Under the pieces are notes generated by a model. The model was not told where the DNA came from. It searched no databases and was given only the letters and a program-made list of their open reading frames with translations. This document shows positions 8,803-15,202 of a stretch of 17,596 nt of DNA, one piece after another. A program made the position numbers and the translations under genes. This DNA comes from Planctomycetaceae bacterium (GTDB lineage: Bacteria > Planctomycetota > Planctomycetia > Pirellulales > Thermoguttaceae). The first letter of the stretch is position 1. Each line of letters starts with the position of its first letter. Where the stretch lies: positions 1 through 17,596 of the forward strand of contig JAIRTV010000192.1 in NCBI GenBank assembly GCA_031254675.1, read 5' to 3'.

Positions 8803-10398
8803 ATGATTCGCATTAATTCATTTTATTCCCTTTCGATGACGGATTTGGAAGAACCGGAACTTTTTCCAGGTTATCATCATTTCGAGGAAAACAATGGTTT
8901 TACGGCAAAATCACGCCGAATCACTTGGAATATGCCGCTTTCATCCTTGAACGAAACGGAGACAGGTGATGAAATGGAATGGAAAAAACAAATGGATTCG
9001 GAATTACTTTCCGATCCGATTCGTGTTTATCTTATGCAAATGGGAAAACTTCCCTTGCTAACACTTCAGGAAGAAAACGAAGCCACTGCGAAAATCGAAT
9101 TTTCCCGAAAAACATTTTACCGGTTTGTTCTTGCCAATGACTATTTGCTCCACCGAATTATAAAAATTCTACGAAATGTTCAAACGGGACAAGTACGATT
9201 GGATCAAACGGTGGATATTTCTGTCTCTGATCGTCAGCAACGTTCTCATCTTGGGCGTTTGGTAACTGTCCATATCGAAACGCTCAAAAAAATCCTTAAC
9301 GAAAACCGGAAAGATTTTCGGATCACGGTTGCTCGAACAACTTCCCATACCGAAAAGAAACTTGCTCGGCAACGGCTTCGGCTTCGGCGGCGACGGGCAT
9401 TGCGTCTTATTCTGGAACTCCGTTTTCGGATTCCACTTTTGATACCGTATCTTTGGCGACTCGAAAAACTCGTGTCTGTTATGAATTTATTGCAAACGAA
9501 AATTCATGAACTTCAACAACAATGTGTTACGGCGAATACCGGTTTGCTTGTGAAAAAGCGGAAAAAACTTCACCGTTTAAGTCTTCGCGTTCTTGAAACA
9601 CCGAAATCGCTTCGTCATTATGTTCATCATTCCAAAAAATTCTATAACGATTATGCGGATGCCAAACGATCTTTTTCTGCGGGAAATCTTCGGTTGGTCG
9701 TTTCGATTGCCAAAAAATATCGTAACCGTGGTTTAACGTTTCTTGATTTGATTCAGGAAGGCAACACGGGGTTATTAAAAGCGGTGGACAAATTTGAAAC
9801 ACATCGCGGTTGCAAATTTTCAACTTATGCGACGTGGTGGATTCGCCAAGCGATTTCTCGTGCCATTGCCGACCATGCCCGAACAATTCGTGTTCCGGTT
9901 CACATGCTGGAAACACTCAACCATATTCATCGCGTTTCTCTGGATATTCAGTACAAAACCGGATCATTGCCCACATTGGAAGAGATGGCATCTCAATGTC
10001 AACTTTCAAGCAAAGAACTTTCGCAAATCCTACAAATTGATCATCATCCGCTTTCGCTTGATCAGACGGTTGGTGTTATGGATGAAAGTTCTTTTGGCGA
10101 ATTACTGGAAGATTCAAAACAGTTGCGTCCCGACGACGAATTAAATCGGGCATCGTTACGTGATCGGATTAACGATGTGCTGCAAGCGTTGACGGTTCGA
10201 GAACGTGAAATTATTAAACTTCGGTTTGGTTTGGCGGATGGTTCTGTTCACACGTTGGACGAAGTCAGCAAGATGTTTTCGGTAACTCGCGAACGTGTTC
10301 GACAAATTGAAGCGAAAGCAGTTCGAAAACTTCAACATCCGGTTCGTTCTCGAAAACTCTCCTGTTTCGTGGAAGCCGGAGTCGGAAATTCAAGATAA
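8803..10398 (+). CDS. RpoD-type (sigma-70 group 1/2) RNA polymerase sigma factor
   Basis: A 531-residue sigma factor that directs RNA polymerase to promoters. Region 1.2 is at about 68-98 (SDPIRVYLMQMGKLPLLT). Region 2 is at about 288-368, with GNLRLVVSIAKKYRNRGL, DLIQEGNTGLLKAVDKFE and FSTYATWWIRQAISRAI, the block used for -10 melting. Region 3 spans about 369-435, and region 4 about 450-515, with LTVREREIIKLRFGL and the helix-turn-helix VTRERVRQIEAKAVRKL that reads -35. Between regions 1.2 and 2 lies a roughly 190-residue non-conserved segment that is very basic (Arg-rich at about 184-201). Region 1.1 is short or absent. Planctomycetes often carry several RpoD paralogues; whether this is the housekeeping one is not clear. 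No Shine-Dalgarno site is seen, and Met12 (8836) is an alternative start. The gene ends at a strong hairpin terminator. Confidence 0.93.
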   Translation: MIRINSFYSLSMTDLEEPELFPGYHHFEENNGFTAKSRRITWNMPLSSLNETETGDEMEWKKQMDSELLSDPIRVYLMQMGKLPLLTLQEENEATAKIEFSRKTFYRFVLANDYLLHRIIKILRNVQTGQVRLDQTVDISVSDRQQRSHLGRLVTVHIETLKKILNENRKDFRITVARTTSHTEKKLARQRLRLRRRRALRLILELRFRIPLLIPYLWRLEKLVSVMNLLQTKIHELQQQCVTANTGLLVKKRKKLHRLSLRVLETPKSLRHYVHHSKKFYNDYADAKRSFSAGNLRLVVSIAKKYRNRGLTFLDLIQEGNTGLLKAVDKFETHRGCKFSTYATWWIRQAISRAIADHARTIRVPVHMLETLNHIHRVSLDIQYKTGSLPTLEEMASQCQLSSKELSQILQIDHHPLSLDQTVGVMDESSFGELLEDSKQLRPDDELNRASLRDRINDVLQALTVREREIIKLRFGLADGSVHTLDEVSKMFSVTRERVRQIEAKAVRKLQHPVRSRKLSCFVEAGVGNSR

Positions 10399-10507
10399 AA
10401 ACATAACATTGATTTTTTTGTCTCGTTGCGGGACGAGAATATTGATTGATCGTTTTTACCGTTGAAAATAATCGACACGAAAACACGAAATGACAGTTGC
10501 CTATTTA

Positions 10508-10542
10508 TCGGTTTTATTTTTCGTTGTGAAAAATAAAACCGA
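10508..10542. terminator. bidirectional hairpin terminator
   Basis: A perfect 15-bp inverted repeat (10508-10522 and 10528-10542) with a 5-base loop lies between the convergent sigma-factor and lipoprotein genes. The arms carry A and T runs, so it can work as a terminator in both directions. A smaller hairpin, TCTCGT (10421-10426) with ACGAGA (10433-10438), lies nearer the sigma gene. Confidence 0.7.
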
Positions 10543-10585
10543 ATTGTAATGGGCGAAGAGTCTTTTTCAATTATTGTTCTATTTT

Positions 10586-11023
10586 TCATTTAATATCGAT
10601 AACGATATTATTTTTACCGGATTCGGTAATTTCAATTTCGATAGGACTTTTATCGGAGTTGGTGATTGGGACATTTGGTGTTGTCTGATTTCGGCGTTCT
10701 TCGGGAATATCCTCAAGTTTTGTACCGGTCGGTAACGGAATTGGTTTGCCTTTTTGAAATACCGAAACACGATATTTACCAAGTTCGGCGCCGGATTTTC
10801 CGTGCGTGTGCGTTAATGTGAAATGTCCCATCGCATCAGTTTCTGCAAACGACATTGCGCCGGTATCGATTTTACTAAATTCGATACGGACATTGGACAA
10901 TGGTTGACCGTTTTGTGTTATTGTACCGCTAACAGGAATAATTTTTTCGTCTCCGTTCCGGCAACCGAATATTAATAAAACGGAAATGAATAAAATCAAA
11001 AATGTTGAAAACGAGTGTTTCAT
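10586..11023 (-). CDS. small lipoprotein with carboxypeptidase-regulatory-like (transthyretin) fold
   Basis: A 145-residue predicted lipoprotein: hydrophobic leader ending LLIFGC with Cys21 as the lipid site, then VSGTITQNGQPLSNVRIEF, the typical opening of a carboxypeptidase-regulatory-like beta sandwich. GHFTLTHTHGKSGAELGKYRVSVF (about 67-90) and a Pro/Thr-rich stretch follow. In planctomycetes such lipoproteins commonly sit directly after a DUF1559 gene, as here, so the two probably work together at the cell surface, though the function is not known. An AAGGA about 8 bases upstream of the ATG supports the start. The gap to the DUF1559 gene is 174 bases and holds a long hairpin, so expression of the two may differ. 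Confidence 0.85.
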   Translation of the reverse strand: MKHSFSTFLILFISVLLIFGCRNGDEKIIPVSGTITQNGQPLSNVRIEFSKIDTGAMSFAETDAMGHFTLTHTHGKSGAELGKYRVSVFQKGKPIPLPTGTKLEDIPEERRNQTTPNVPITNSDKSPIEIEITESGKNNIVIDIK

Positions 11024-11096
11024 AGAAATGTTCCTTTGGCAAAAGTAAAAGTTTTGTGAATCATTTTGATCTTGAAATCAAGAACAACGGATTTTT

Positions 11097-11147
11097 GTAT
11101 CAATTGTTTTAGCCGAGATTTTATTCTTTGGCTAAAACAGTTGATAC
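11097..11147 (-). promoter_or_regulatory. intercistronic hairpin between DUF1559 and lipoprotein genes
   Basis: 18-base arms (11097-11114 and 11130-11147) with a single mismatch and a 15-base loop. In the minus-strand transcript it follows the DUF1559 stop by about 50 bases and precedes the lipoprotein ATG by about 75. No T-run follows it in that direction (an A-run does), so it is better read as an RNA-stabilising or partial-attenuation structure than as a full terminator. Downstream on the plus strand it is U-rich, so termination of antisense transcripts is also possible. Confidence 0.55.
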
Positions 11148-11197
11148 TATTTTTATTTTGTTATTTTGTTATAAACGACTTGGTGATTCGATAAAAT

Positions 11198-12277
11198 TTA
11201 CGGCAATGATACTGGTAATCCGTCGTCTCTTGCGGCAAGACGTAACAAAACATTATTCAAATCAACAGTTTCCGAAATAAAACGTACGGAACCATCCATG
11301 ACGGTAAATTGTGCGCCACCGGCATGAGGTGATACAATAATTGTGTTAGAACGATATGGTTGGTCGCACATTGCATCAGTAACACTTCCGGGACAGACGG
11401 AATTGATCGTCCAATAAATATGTACAATATTAGACACCCAATCGTCTGATCGATTATTGTTCCAACCGCCACCGCGATGTCCACTTGCTCCCCAATCTTG
11501 TGGATTACCGGATGAATCCTTGACCAAATGCGATTGTTCTGCGACACCAACTGTATTAGAGGTACCATCCGACAGTGCCTCTAAACCAATTGAGGAAATT
11601 GAATACGATGATACTGGACTATGTCCTTGAGTTCCAATCGCAATAATTGTTCCGTTAAATGTACGAACACCATGGCTAGGGCTGTTAGGATCAATATTGT
11701 TTGTAACATTATTCGGGTTTCTCACCGTTCCGCCGATTCCAACGTAATTGATTTTTTGTAATTTATATTGTACACTACTGACGGTGTCCTCCCGCATTTT
11801 ACCGCGTGTATTAGACGGACAAGAAAAGTAGGAAACAACAACACCGTTGAGTGTGTTCAAATTTGTTTTCGGATTGGCATTTGTATCAAAGTTTCCTGCG
11901 TTACCGAAAATGAGTTGACTGTACAACGGTTGCTGTTCTATGAACGGAAAAAGGGCAACCGCCCATGATCGAACACTACGCCAATCGCCATCACTTACAG
12001 TGGCATTAGTTGCTGCAAACGGCAACTCTTTACATGTATCGTTGTAATTGTGCAATGCGATACCAATTTGTTTCAAATGGTTTGAACATTGCATTCGTCT
12101 TGCGGCTTCGCGAGCTGCTTGAACGGCGGGAAGTAGAAGAGCGATTAAAACGCCAATAATCGCAATCACGACAAGAAGTTCGACCAACGTAAAACCGAAC
12201 CGTGAAGAGCGAATCGAAGAGAAGAATTTAGTGAAAAAGCGTCGAAAAACCGACCACTCTCCACTCTCCGTTCTCAA
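11198..12277 (-). CDS. DUF1559 prepilin-like secreted protein
   Basis: A member of the large planctomycete DUF1559 family with a type IV pilin-like N-terminus. Counting from the TTG at 12277, the cleavage site is RFG|FTLVE (G28/F29, Glu33 at mature +5), followed by the hydrophobic helix LLVVIAIIGVLIALLLP and the family signature AVQAAREAARRMQCSNHLKQIG (split around residue 60). The C-terminus has SPHAGGAQFTVMDGSVRFI, the other family landmark. The protein is expected to be processed by a prepilin peptidase and to sit at or beyond the cytoplasmic membrane; function is unknown. The start is doubtful. TTG at 12277 has a GGAG about 7 bases upstream, but a much better site (AAGGAG, 7 bases, ATG at 12395) lies upstream in a frame that is joined only if a G run at 12295-12306 had 11 or 14 instead of 12 bases. 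No internal ATG precedes the FTLVE motif. Confidence 0.9.
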   Translation of the reverse strand: MRTESGEWSVFRRFFTKFFSSIRSSRFGFTLVELLVVIAIIGVLIALLLPAVQAAREAARRMQCSNHLKQIGIALHNYNDTCKELPFAATNATVSDGDWRSVRSWAVALFPFIEQQPLYSQLIFGNAGNFDTNANPKTNLNTLNGVVVSYFSCPSNTRGKMREDTVSSVQYKLQKINYVGIGGTVRNPNNVTNNIDPNSPSHGVRTFNGTIIAIGTQGHSPVSSYSISSIGLEALSDGTSNTVGVAEQSHLVKDSSGNPQDWGASGHRGGGWNNNRSDDWVSNIVHIYWTINSVCPGSVTDAMCDQPYRSNTIIVSPHAGGAQFTVMDGSVRFISETVDLNNVLLRLAARDDGLPVSLP

Positions 12278-12294
12278 CTTTCCACTCCATATAG

Positions 12295-12306
12295 CCCCCC
12301 CCCCCC
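12295..12306. repeat. homopolymer run of 12 C (12 G on the coding strand)
   Basis: A run of 12 identical bases between the best ribosome site and the body of the DUF1559 gene. In the coding direction 12 G leads the ATG-12395 frame into a short dead end; 11 or 14 G would fuse it to the DUF1559 frame. Such runs slip easily in replication, and also in sequencing. Confidence 0.9.
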
Positions 12307-12395
12307 TGGTTTACGTAATTTGTCCATTTTAACATTTGGATTTTCGCAAAAAATATTGCTAAAAAACCAACAACACATTTGACTAAATTTTCCAT
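12307..12395 (-). other. 5' coding segment before the G run (possible true start of the DUF1559 gene)
   Basis: ATG at 12395, preceded by AAGGAG (12408-12403) with a 7-base gap, opens a frame of 30 codons starting MENLVKCVVGFLAIFFAKIQ that runs into the G tract. In the sequence given it continues only about 23 codons beyond, ending at a TAA inside the DUF1559 region. With one G fewer it would continue into DUF1559. The stretch just after the tract reads VENGEWRV in this frame, a low-complexity GAGAGTGG-type repeat, so an inserted repeat in the N-terminus is possible. Confidence 0.5.
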
Positions 12396-12493
12396 TGTCA
12401 TTCTCCTTATTTTTTAAGGTTTTACGAAATTAATCGCGAAACGCTTGCCGAAATACGACAAAATAAACGCAACACGATTGAACTAAGATTCAG

Positions 12494-12522
12494 AGTTTAT
12501 ACGGAATCGAGAAAAATGTCAA
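12494..12522 (-). promoter_or_regulatory. sigma-70 type promoter for the DUF1559 unit
   Basis: On the minus strand: TTGACA (12522-12517), 17-base spacer, TAAACT (12499-12494). Start would be near 12487, giving a leader of about 90 bases to the ATG at 12395. This supports 12395 as the original start of the gene. Confidence 0.55.
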
Positions 12523-12589
12523 GCGGAACTTTTGGCTTTTTAAGAAATTTTTGGTAATTCAGTGGAATTTTCGTTAAAAGATAAGTCAT
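12497..12589 (-). CDS. possible 30-residue peptide ORF
   Basis: Minus-strand frame (starts MTYLLTKIPLNYQKF) whose ATG directly follows the stop of the 9-codon ORF at 12590-12619 (TGA then ATG), an arrangement suited to translational coupling. It overlaps the -35/-10 of the DUF1559 promoter and the left copy of the 22-bp repeat. It may be chance. Confidence 0.2.
   Translation of the reverse strand: MTYLLTKIPLNYQKFLKKPKVPLDIFLDSV
12558..12579 (+). repeat. 22-bp direct repeat, left copy
   Basis: Starts TTCAGTGGAATTTT and ends GTTAAAA. It matches the copy at 13128-13149 at 21 of 22 bases (C to T in the middle), in the same orientation 570 bases apart, bracketing the hairpin-rich block. A 16-base part including the preceding TAA also matches the right arm of the inverted repeat at 15135-15196. 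Confidence 0.85.
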
Positions 12590-12619
12590 TCAAGATCCGA
12601 CAAATGTGCGTACTTTCAT
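12590..12619 (-). CDS. possible 9-residue leader peptide (MKVRTFVGS)
   Basis: A 10-codon frame including stop, with a strong Shine-Dalgarno AGGAG 6 bases before its ATG, unusually good for this window. It lies just downstream, on the minus strand, of the hairpin-rich block at 12654-12995, so it could be the first ORF of a leader transcript coming out of that block. Confidence 0.25.
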   Translation of the reverse strand: MKVRTFVGS

Positions 12620-12653
12620 TTTTTTCTCCTAGGGAAAAAAGTAAAGATTTTTA

Positions 12654-12995
12654 CAGATTACATAACAAATAATCTGCTTTGTTGTAAAGTTTGGGAAAAC
12701 GTAACGCCGAGAAACGGCAACAGAAATATCACTCTCTGATTTAGGAGCGACACGTTACTTTGGGTTGGTTCATTCCCACCGGCAAAAGTGGTGTGTTACA
12801 TATCTAAAATGTAACACTGAATTAAACCTATAATACTGAACGCGACGCTCCCCTAGCGGGAGCTACGCAACTTCTCAGTATTAAGCAATTTTCTACCCGA
12901 AAAAATCGGTTGCCTGTAGAAAACTACATTCGCCAAAGCGACCAAAGTATTGTTGACGTACTCGATATGTTTAATGCCCGAACAAAAATTCGGGC
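12654..12995. ncRNA. hairpin-rich gene-free block, candidate structured RNA or miniature element
   Basis: Six separate stems in about 340 bases, none explained by a gene. They are: CAGATTA/TAATCTG (12654-12660, 12670-12676); GCCG/CGGC (12706-12709, 12715-12718); a perfect 9-bp stem GTGTTACAT/ATGTAACAC (12793-12801, 12809-12817); a perfect 9-bp TAATACTGA/TCAGTATTA (12831-12839, 12875-12883) enclosing GCTCCC/GGGAGC (12847-12852, 12858-12863); TTTTCTAC/GTAGAAAA (12889-12896, 12916-12923) enclosing CCGA/TCGG; and GCCCGAA/TTCGGGC (12976-12982, 12989-12995). GGAGCG at 12744 could also pair with CGCTCC at 12846. The strand is undecided: on the plus strand the last stem looks like a weak terminator; on the minus strand the block leads into a 9-codon ORF with a strong ribosome site. 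I could not match it to tmRNA, RNase P RNA or a known riboswitch. Confidence 0.5.
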
Positions 12996-13127
12996 AATTT
13001 ATCTTTCAAAGTGAAAAAATGGTCTCCAAATGTTAAAATTAAAAAACAGAAATAATTATGTTCTAAATATTACTCGATTCATCGGCACTTGTCAAGTAGG
13101 AAAATAATTTTTTTTTTGGAGTAATTG

Positions 13128-13149
13128 TTCAGTGGAATTTTTGTTAAAA
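13128..13149 (+). repeat. 22-bp direct repeat, right copy
   Basis: Same 22-base word as at 12558-12579 with one base changed. It overlaps the GTG start of the small ORF at 13132, so the first codons of that ORF (VEFLLK) come from the repeat; the left copy would read VEFSLK in the same register. Confidence 0.85.
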
Positions 13150-13317
13150 ATAAATAAGCACAAGGCAAGCAATGTTTCACCACACCATCATACTCACGAC
13201 ACAGCAGAAGGTTGTCTATTGAGAGTTGATAATTTCATTGAAATATTACAAGATGGTGGGCTTGTATTTGATATGAGAAAGATGGTACAATACGTATTGT
13301 CATTACACACAAATTAA
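13132..13317 (+). CDS. 61-residue ORF of unknown function
   Basis: GTG-initiated frame ending at TAA, with a GGAG about 10 bases upstream. It contains a His-rich patch HHHTHD (about 18-23) and a protein-like C-terminal half (RVDNFIEILQDGGLVFDMRK). I recognise no family. It begins inside the right copy of the 22-bp repeat, so it may be a fragment carried or truncated by that repeat. It lies 75 bases before the ABC ATPase gene on the same strand. Confidence 0.35.
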   Translation: MEFLLKINKHKASNVSPHHHTHDTAEGCLLRVDNFIEILQDGGLVFDMRKMVQYVLSLHTN

Positions 13318-13392
13318 CAAGACAAACAAAACAACACGAAATATTGTTGATTCCATGAACGAAATAAGTAGAACACTCACTACGAACTCACG

Positions 13393-14091
13393 ATGAATTT
13401 GGCAGCTCGATTATTGGCAGTGACAAAAGAATATGTCCTCAAAGGTGAAACAGTTCGGGCATTACGTGGTGTTAGCATGGAAATTCCCGAAGGAGATTAT
13501 GTTGCCATTATGGGAGCTTCGGGTTCTGGAAAAAGTACCATGCTCAATCTACTTGGTTGCCTCGACCGCCCCACAAGCGGAAAAATCTGGCTCGGCAACG
13601 ATGACGTCACAACATTAAACGATTATCGGCTTTCCAATATTCGTGCGTCTCGAATTGGATTTGTCTTTCAATCGTATAACTTGATTCAACAATTGACAGT
13701 TTTAGAAAATATCGAAGTACCGCTTTTTTATCAAGGTCAAGTTACCTGGAAATCACGGAAACGTTGTATTGAGCTTGCTGAAATGGTTGGCTTAGCGGAA
13801 CGATTGAGCCATCGTCCCACGCAACTTTCCGGTGGACAACAACAACGTGTTGCGATCGCGCGAAGTTTGGTAAATGATCCCTATTTCATTCTCGCCGACG
13901 AACCAACCGGCAATCTCGATTCCGTAACAACCGAAGAAATTCTCCAACTTTTAGATCGACTCAACGAAGAAGGACGAACCATTATTCTCGTTACCCACGA
14001 ATCCAATGTCGGTAATCGAGCACGTCGCGTTATTTGGCTCAAAGACGGCAATATCGAATCAGAAGTTTTCAACCGCCAAGAAGAAGGATAA
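13393..14091 (+). CDS. ABC transporter ATP-binding protein (LolD/MacB type)
   Basis: A 232-residue stand-alone ABC ATPase of the LolD/MacB/FtsE-like group, which powers membrane permeases that move lipoproteins, peptides or drugs at the cytoplasmic membrane. All motifs are intact: Walker A GASGSGKST (41-49), Q-loop FVFQSYN (Gln93), signature LSGGQQQR (145-152), Walker B ILADEP (166-171), D-loop GNLDS and the H-loop His202 in VTHES. The N-terminal KEYVLKGETVRALRGVS is typical of the group. No FtsX-like permease or periplasmic adaptor lies in the window; the following gene encodes a sugar-acid lyase. It must therefore pair with a permease elsewhere. No Shine-Dalgarno site is seen before the ATG. 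Confidence 0.92.
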   Translation: MNLAARLLAVTKEYVLKGETVRALRGVSMEIPEGDYVAIMGASGSGKSTMLNLLGCLDRPTSGKIWLGNDDVTTLNDYRLSNIRASRIGFVFQSYNLIQQLTVLENIEVPLFYQGQVTWKSRKRCIELAEMVGLAERLSHRPTQLSGGQQQRVAIARSLVNDPYFILADEPTGNLDSVTTEEILQLLDRLNEEGRTIILVTHESNVGNRARRVIWLKDGNIESEVFNRQEEG

Positions 14092-14214
14092 CAAAAAATA
14101 ATATCACTATCCTTATCATTCGGATCGAAAATACCAACAAAACATGTTGTGATTTTTATAAATGAAACATGCTGTTACTTATTTTTCTCTATAACTTTAA
14201 CAAAAATTAAATCA

Positions 14215-15126
14215 ATGATGTTCAAAGGACTTATTGCGGCGACACACACGCCTTTTCAACAAAACGGTACGCTCCACTTAGAAATCATTCCGAGATATGT
14301 TCAATATCTTCTTGATTGCAACATGGACGCATTGTATGTGAACGGTTCAACCGGCGAAGGAATCAGTTTGAGTGTCGAAGAACGCAAAGCAACTCTCGAA
14401 GCGTTTCTCCATGCGGTTGATGGTCGATTGCCGATCATCGCCCAAGTCGGAACCAATGCCCTCACCGATTGCGTCGAACTGGCAGCACACGCCGAAAAAA
14501 TTGGAGCGACGGCAATTAGTGCTTGCGCGCCAAGCTATTTCAAAATCACAACCGCTTCATTGCTTGTTGATTTGATGAAAGAAATTGCCGCCGCCGCTCC
14601 GAACACACCGTTTTATTATTATCATATTCCGCGATTTACCGGTCTTTCTATTGAGATGGGGCGATTTCTTCGTGAAGCGGAAACCAAAATCCCAACCTTG
14701 TGCGGCATAAAATACACCGACACCAAAACATTCGAATATCTCGAAGCCATCGAATACAATAACCGAAAATTCAATATTCTTTGGGGTTGTGATGAGATGT
14801 TACTTTCGGCGTTGGTAGTTGGTGCGACCGGAGCCGTGGGGTCAACCTATCCACTTTGCCATATTATTTCGCGTCAGATTTTGAACGCTTGGAACGAAAA
14901 GAATATCGAAAAAGCCAAACTCTGGCAACTTCGAAGTTGGGAATATGTTAAAGTGTTATGCCGTTACGGTGATTTGTTGTCTGGTCAACGGATTCTGTTG
15001 AAAACATTGGGGATTGATTTGGGAGCATGCCGATTGCCCATTGAAATGATGTCCGAAGATGCCGGCAAAAAAATGTTGGCTGATCTCAAAACAATCGGCT
15101 ATTACGACTGGCAAGGTCTTTCCTAA
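14215..15126 (+). CDS. nanA: N-acetylneuraminate lyase (sialate aldolase)
   Basis: Class I aldolase of the DapA/NanA family that splits N-acetylneuraminate into N-acetylmannosamine and pyruvate. Counting from the second ATG (14218), it has the YVNGSTGEG phosphate-loop-like motif (40-48), YYYHIP with Tyr135 in the catalytic position, and GIKYTD with the Schiff-base Lys165; E. coli NanA uses Tyr137 and Lys165. Segments such as FYYYHIPRFTG and LLSALVVGATGAVGSTY resemble the animal N-acetylneuraminate lyase more than E. coli NanA or DapA, which supports the sialate assignment. Length (302-303) is normal. Start: MM at 14215/14218; the open frame runs further upstream to 14149 but those codons do not look like the family. 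No other sialic-acid gene (nanE, nanK, sialidase) is in the window. Related lyases for other 2-keto acids cannot be fully excluded. Confidence 0.85.
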   Translation: MMFKGLIAATHTPFQQNGTLHLEIIPRYVQYLLDCNMDALYVNGSTGEGISLSVEERKATLEAFLHAVDGRLPIIAQVGTNALTDCVELAAHAEKIGATAISACAPSYFKITTASLLVDLMKEIAAAAPNTPFYYYHIPRFTGLSIEMGRFLREAETKIPTLCGIKYTDTKTFEYLEAIEYNNRKFNILWGCDEMLLSALVVGATGAVGSTYPLCHIISRQILNAWNEKNIEKAKLWQLRSWEYVKVLCRYGDLLSGQRILLKTLGIDLGACRLPIEMMSEDAGKKMLADLKTIGYYDWQGLS

Positions 15127-15134
15127 AAGAATTT

Positions 15135-15196
15135 CGTAATATTTCAGTGGATTTTGTGTTTTTCGTTTGTTCTGCAAATTCCACTGAATTATTACG
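15135..15196. terminator. long inverted repeat between convergent genes, likely bidirectional terminator
   Basis: 22-base arms (15135-15156 and 15175-15196) with two mismatches and an 18-base loop, starting 9 bases after the lyase stop and ending 7 bases before the convergent Cys-rich gene's stop. The loop side carries a T-rich stretch. The arms contain the TTCAGTGGA core of the 22-bp repeat found at 12558 and 13128, so this may be a dispersed repeat in use as a terminator. Confidence 0.65.
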
Positions 15197-15202
15197 TCTG
15201 GC

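Noticed and set aside
12654..12995. tmRNA, RNase P RNA or a known riboswitch in the hairpin block
   Set aside because: I found no tag-peptide frame ending in ALAA, no tRNA-like acceptor and T-arm, and no RNase P core signature on either strand. The block stays unassigned.
14149..14214. longer N-terminus for the sialate lyase
   Set aside because: The extra 22 codons have no similarity to the family start and no ribosome site; the MM start at 14215/14218 fits the family.
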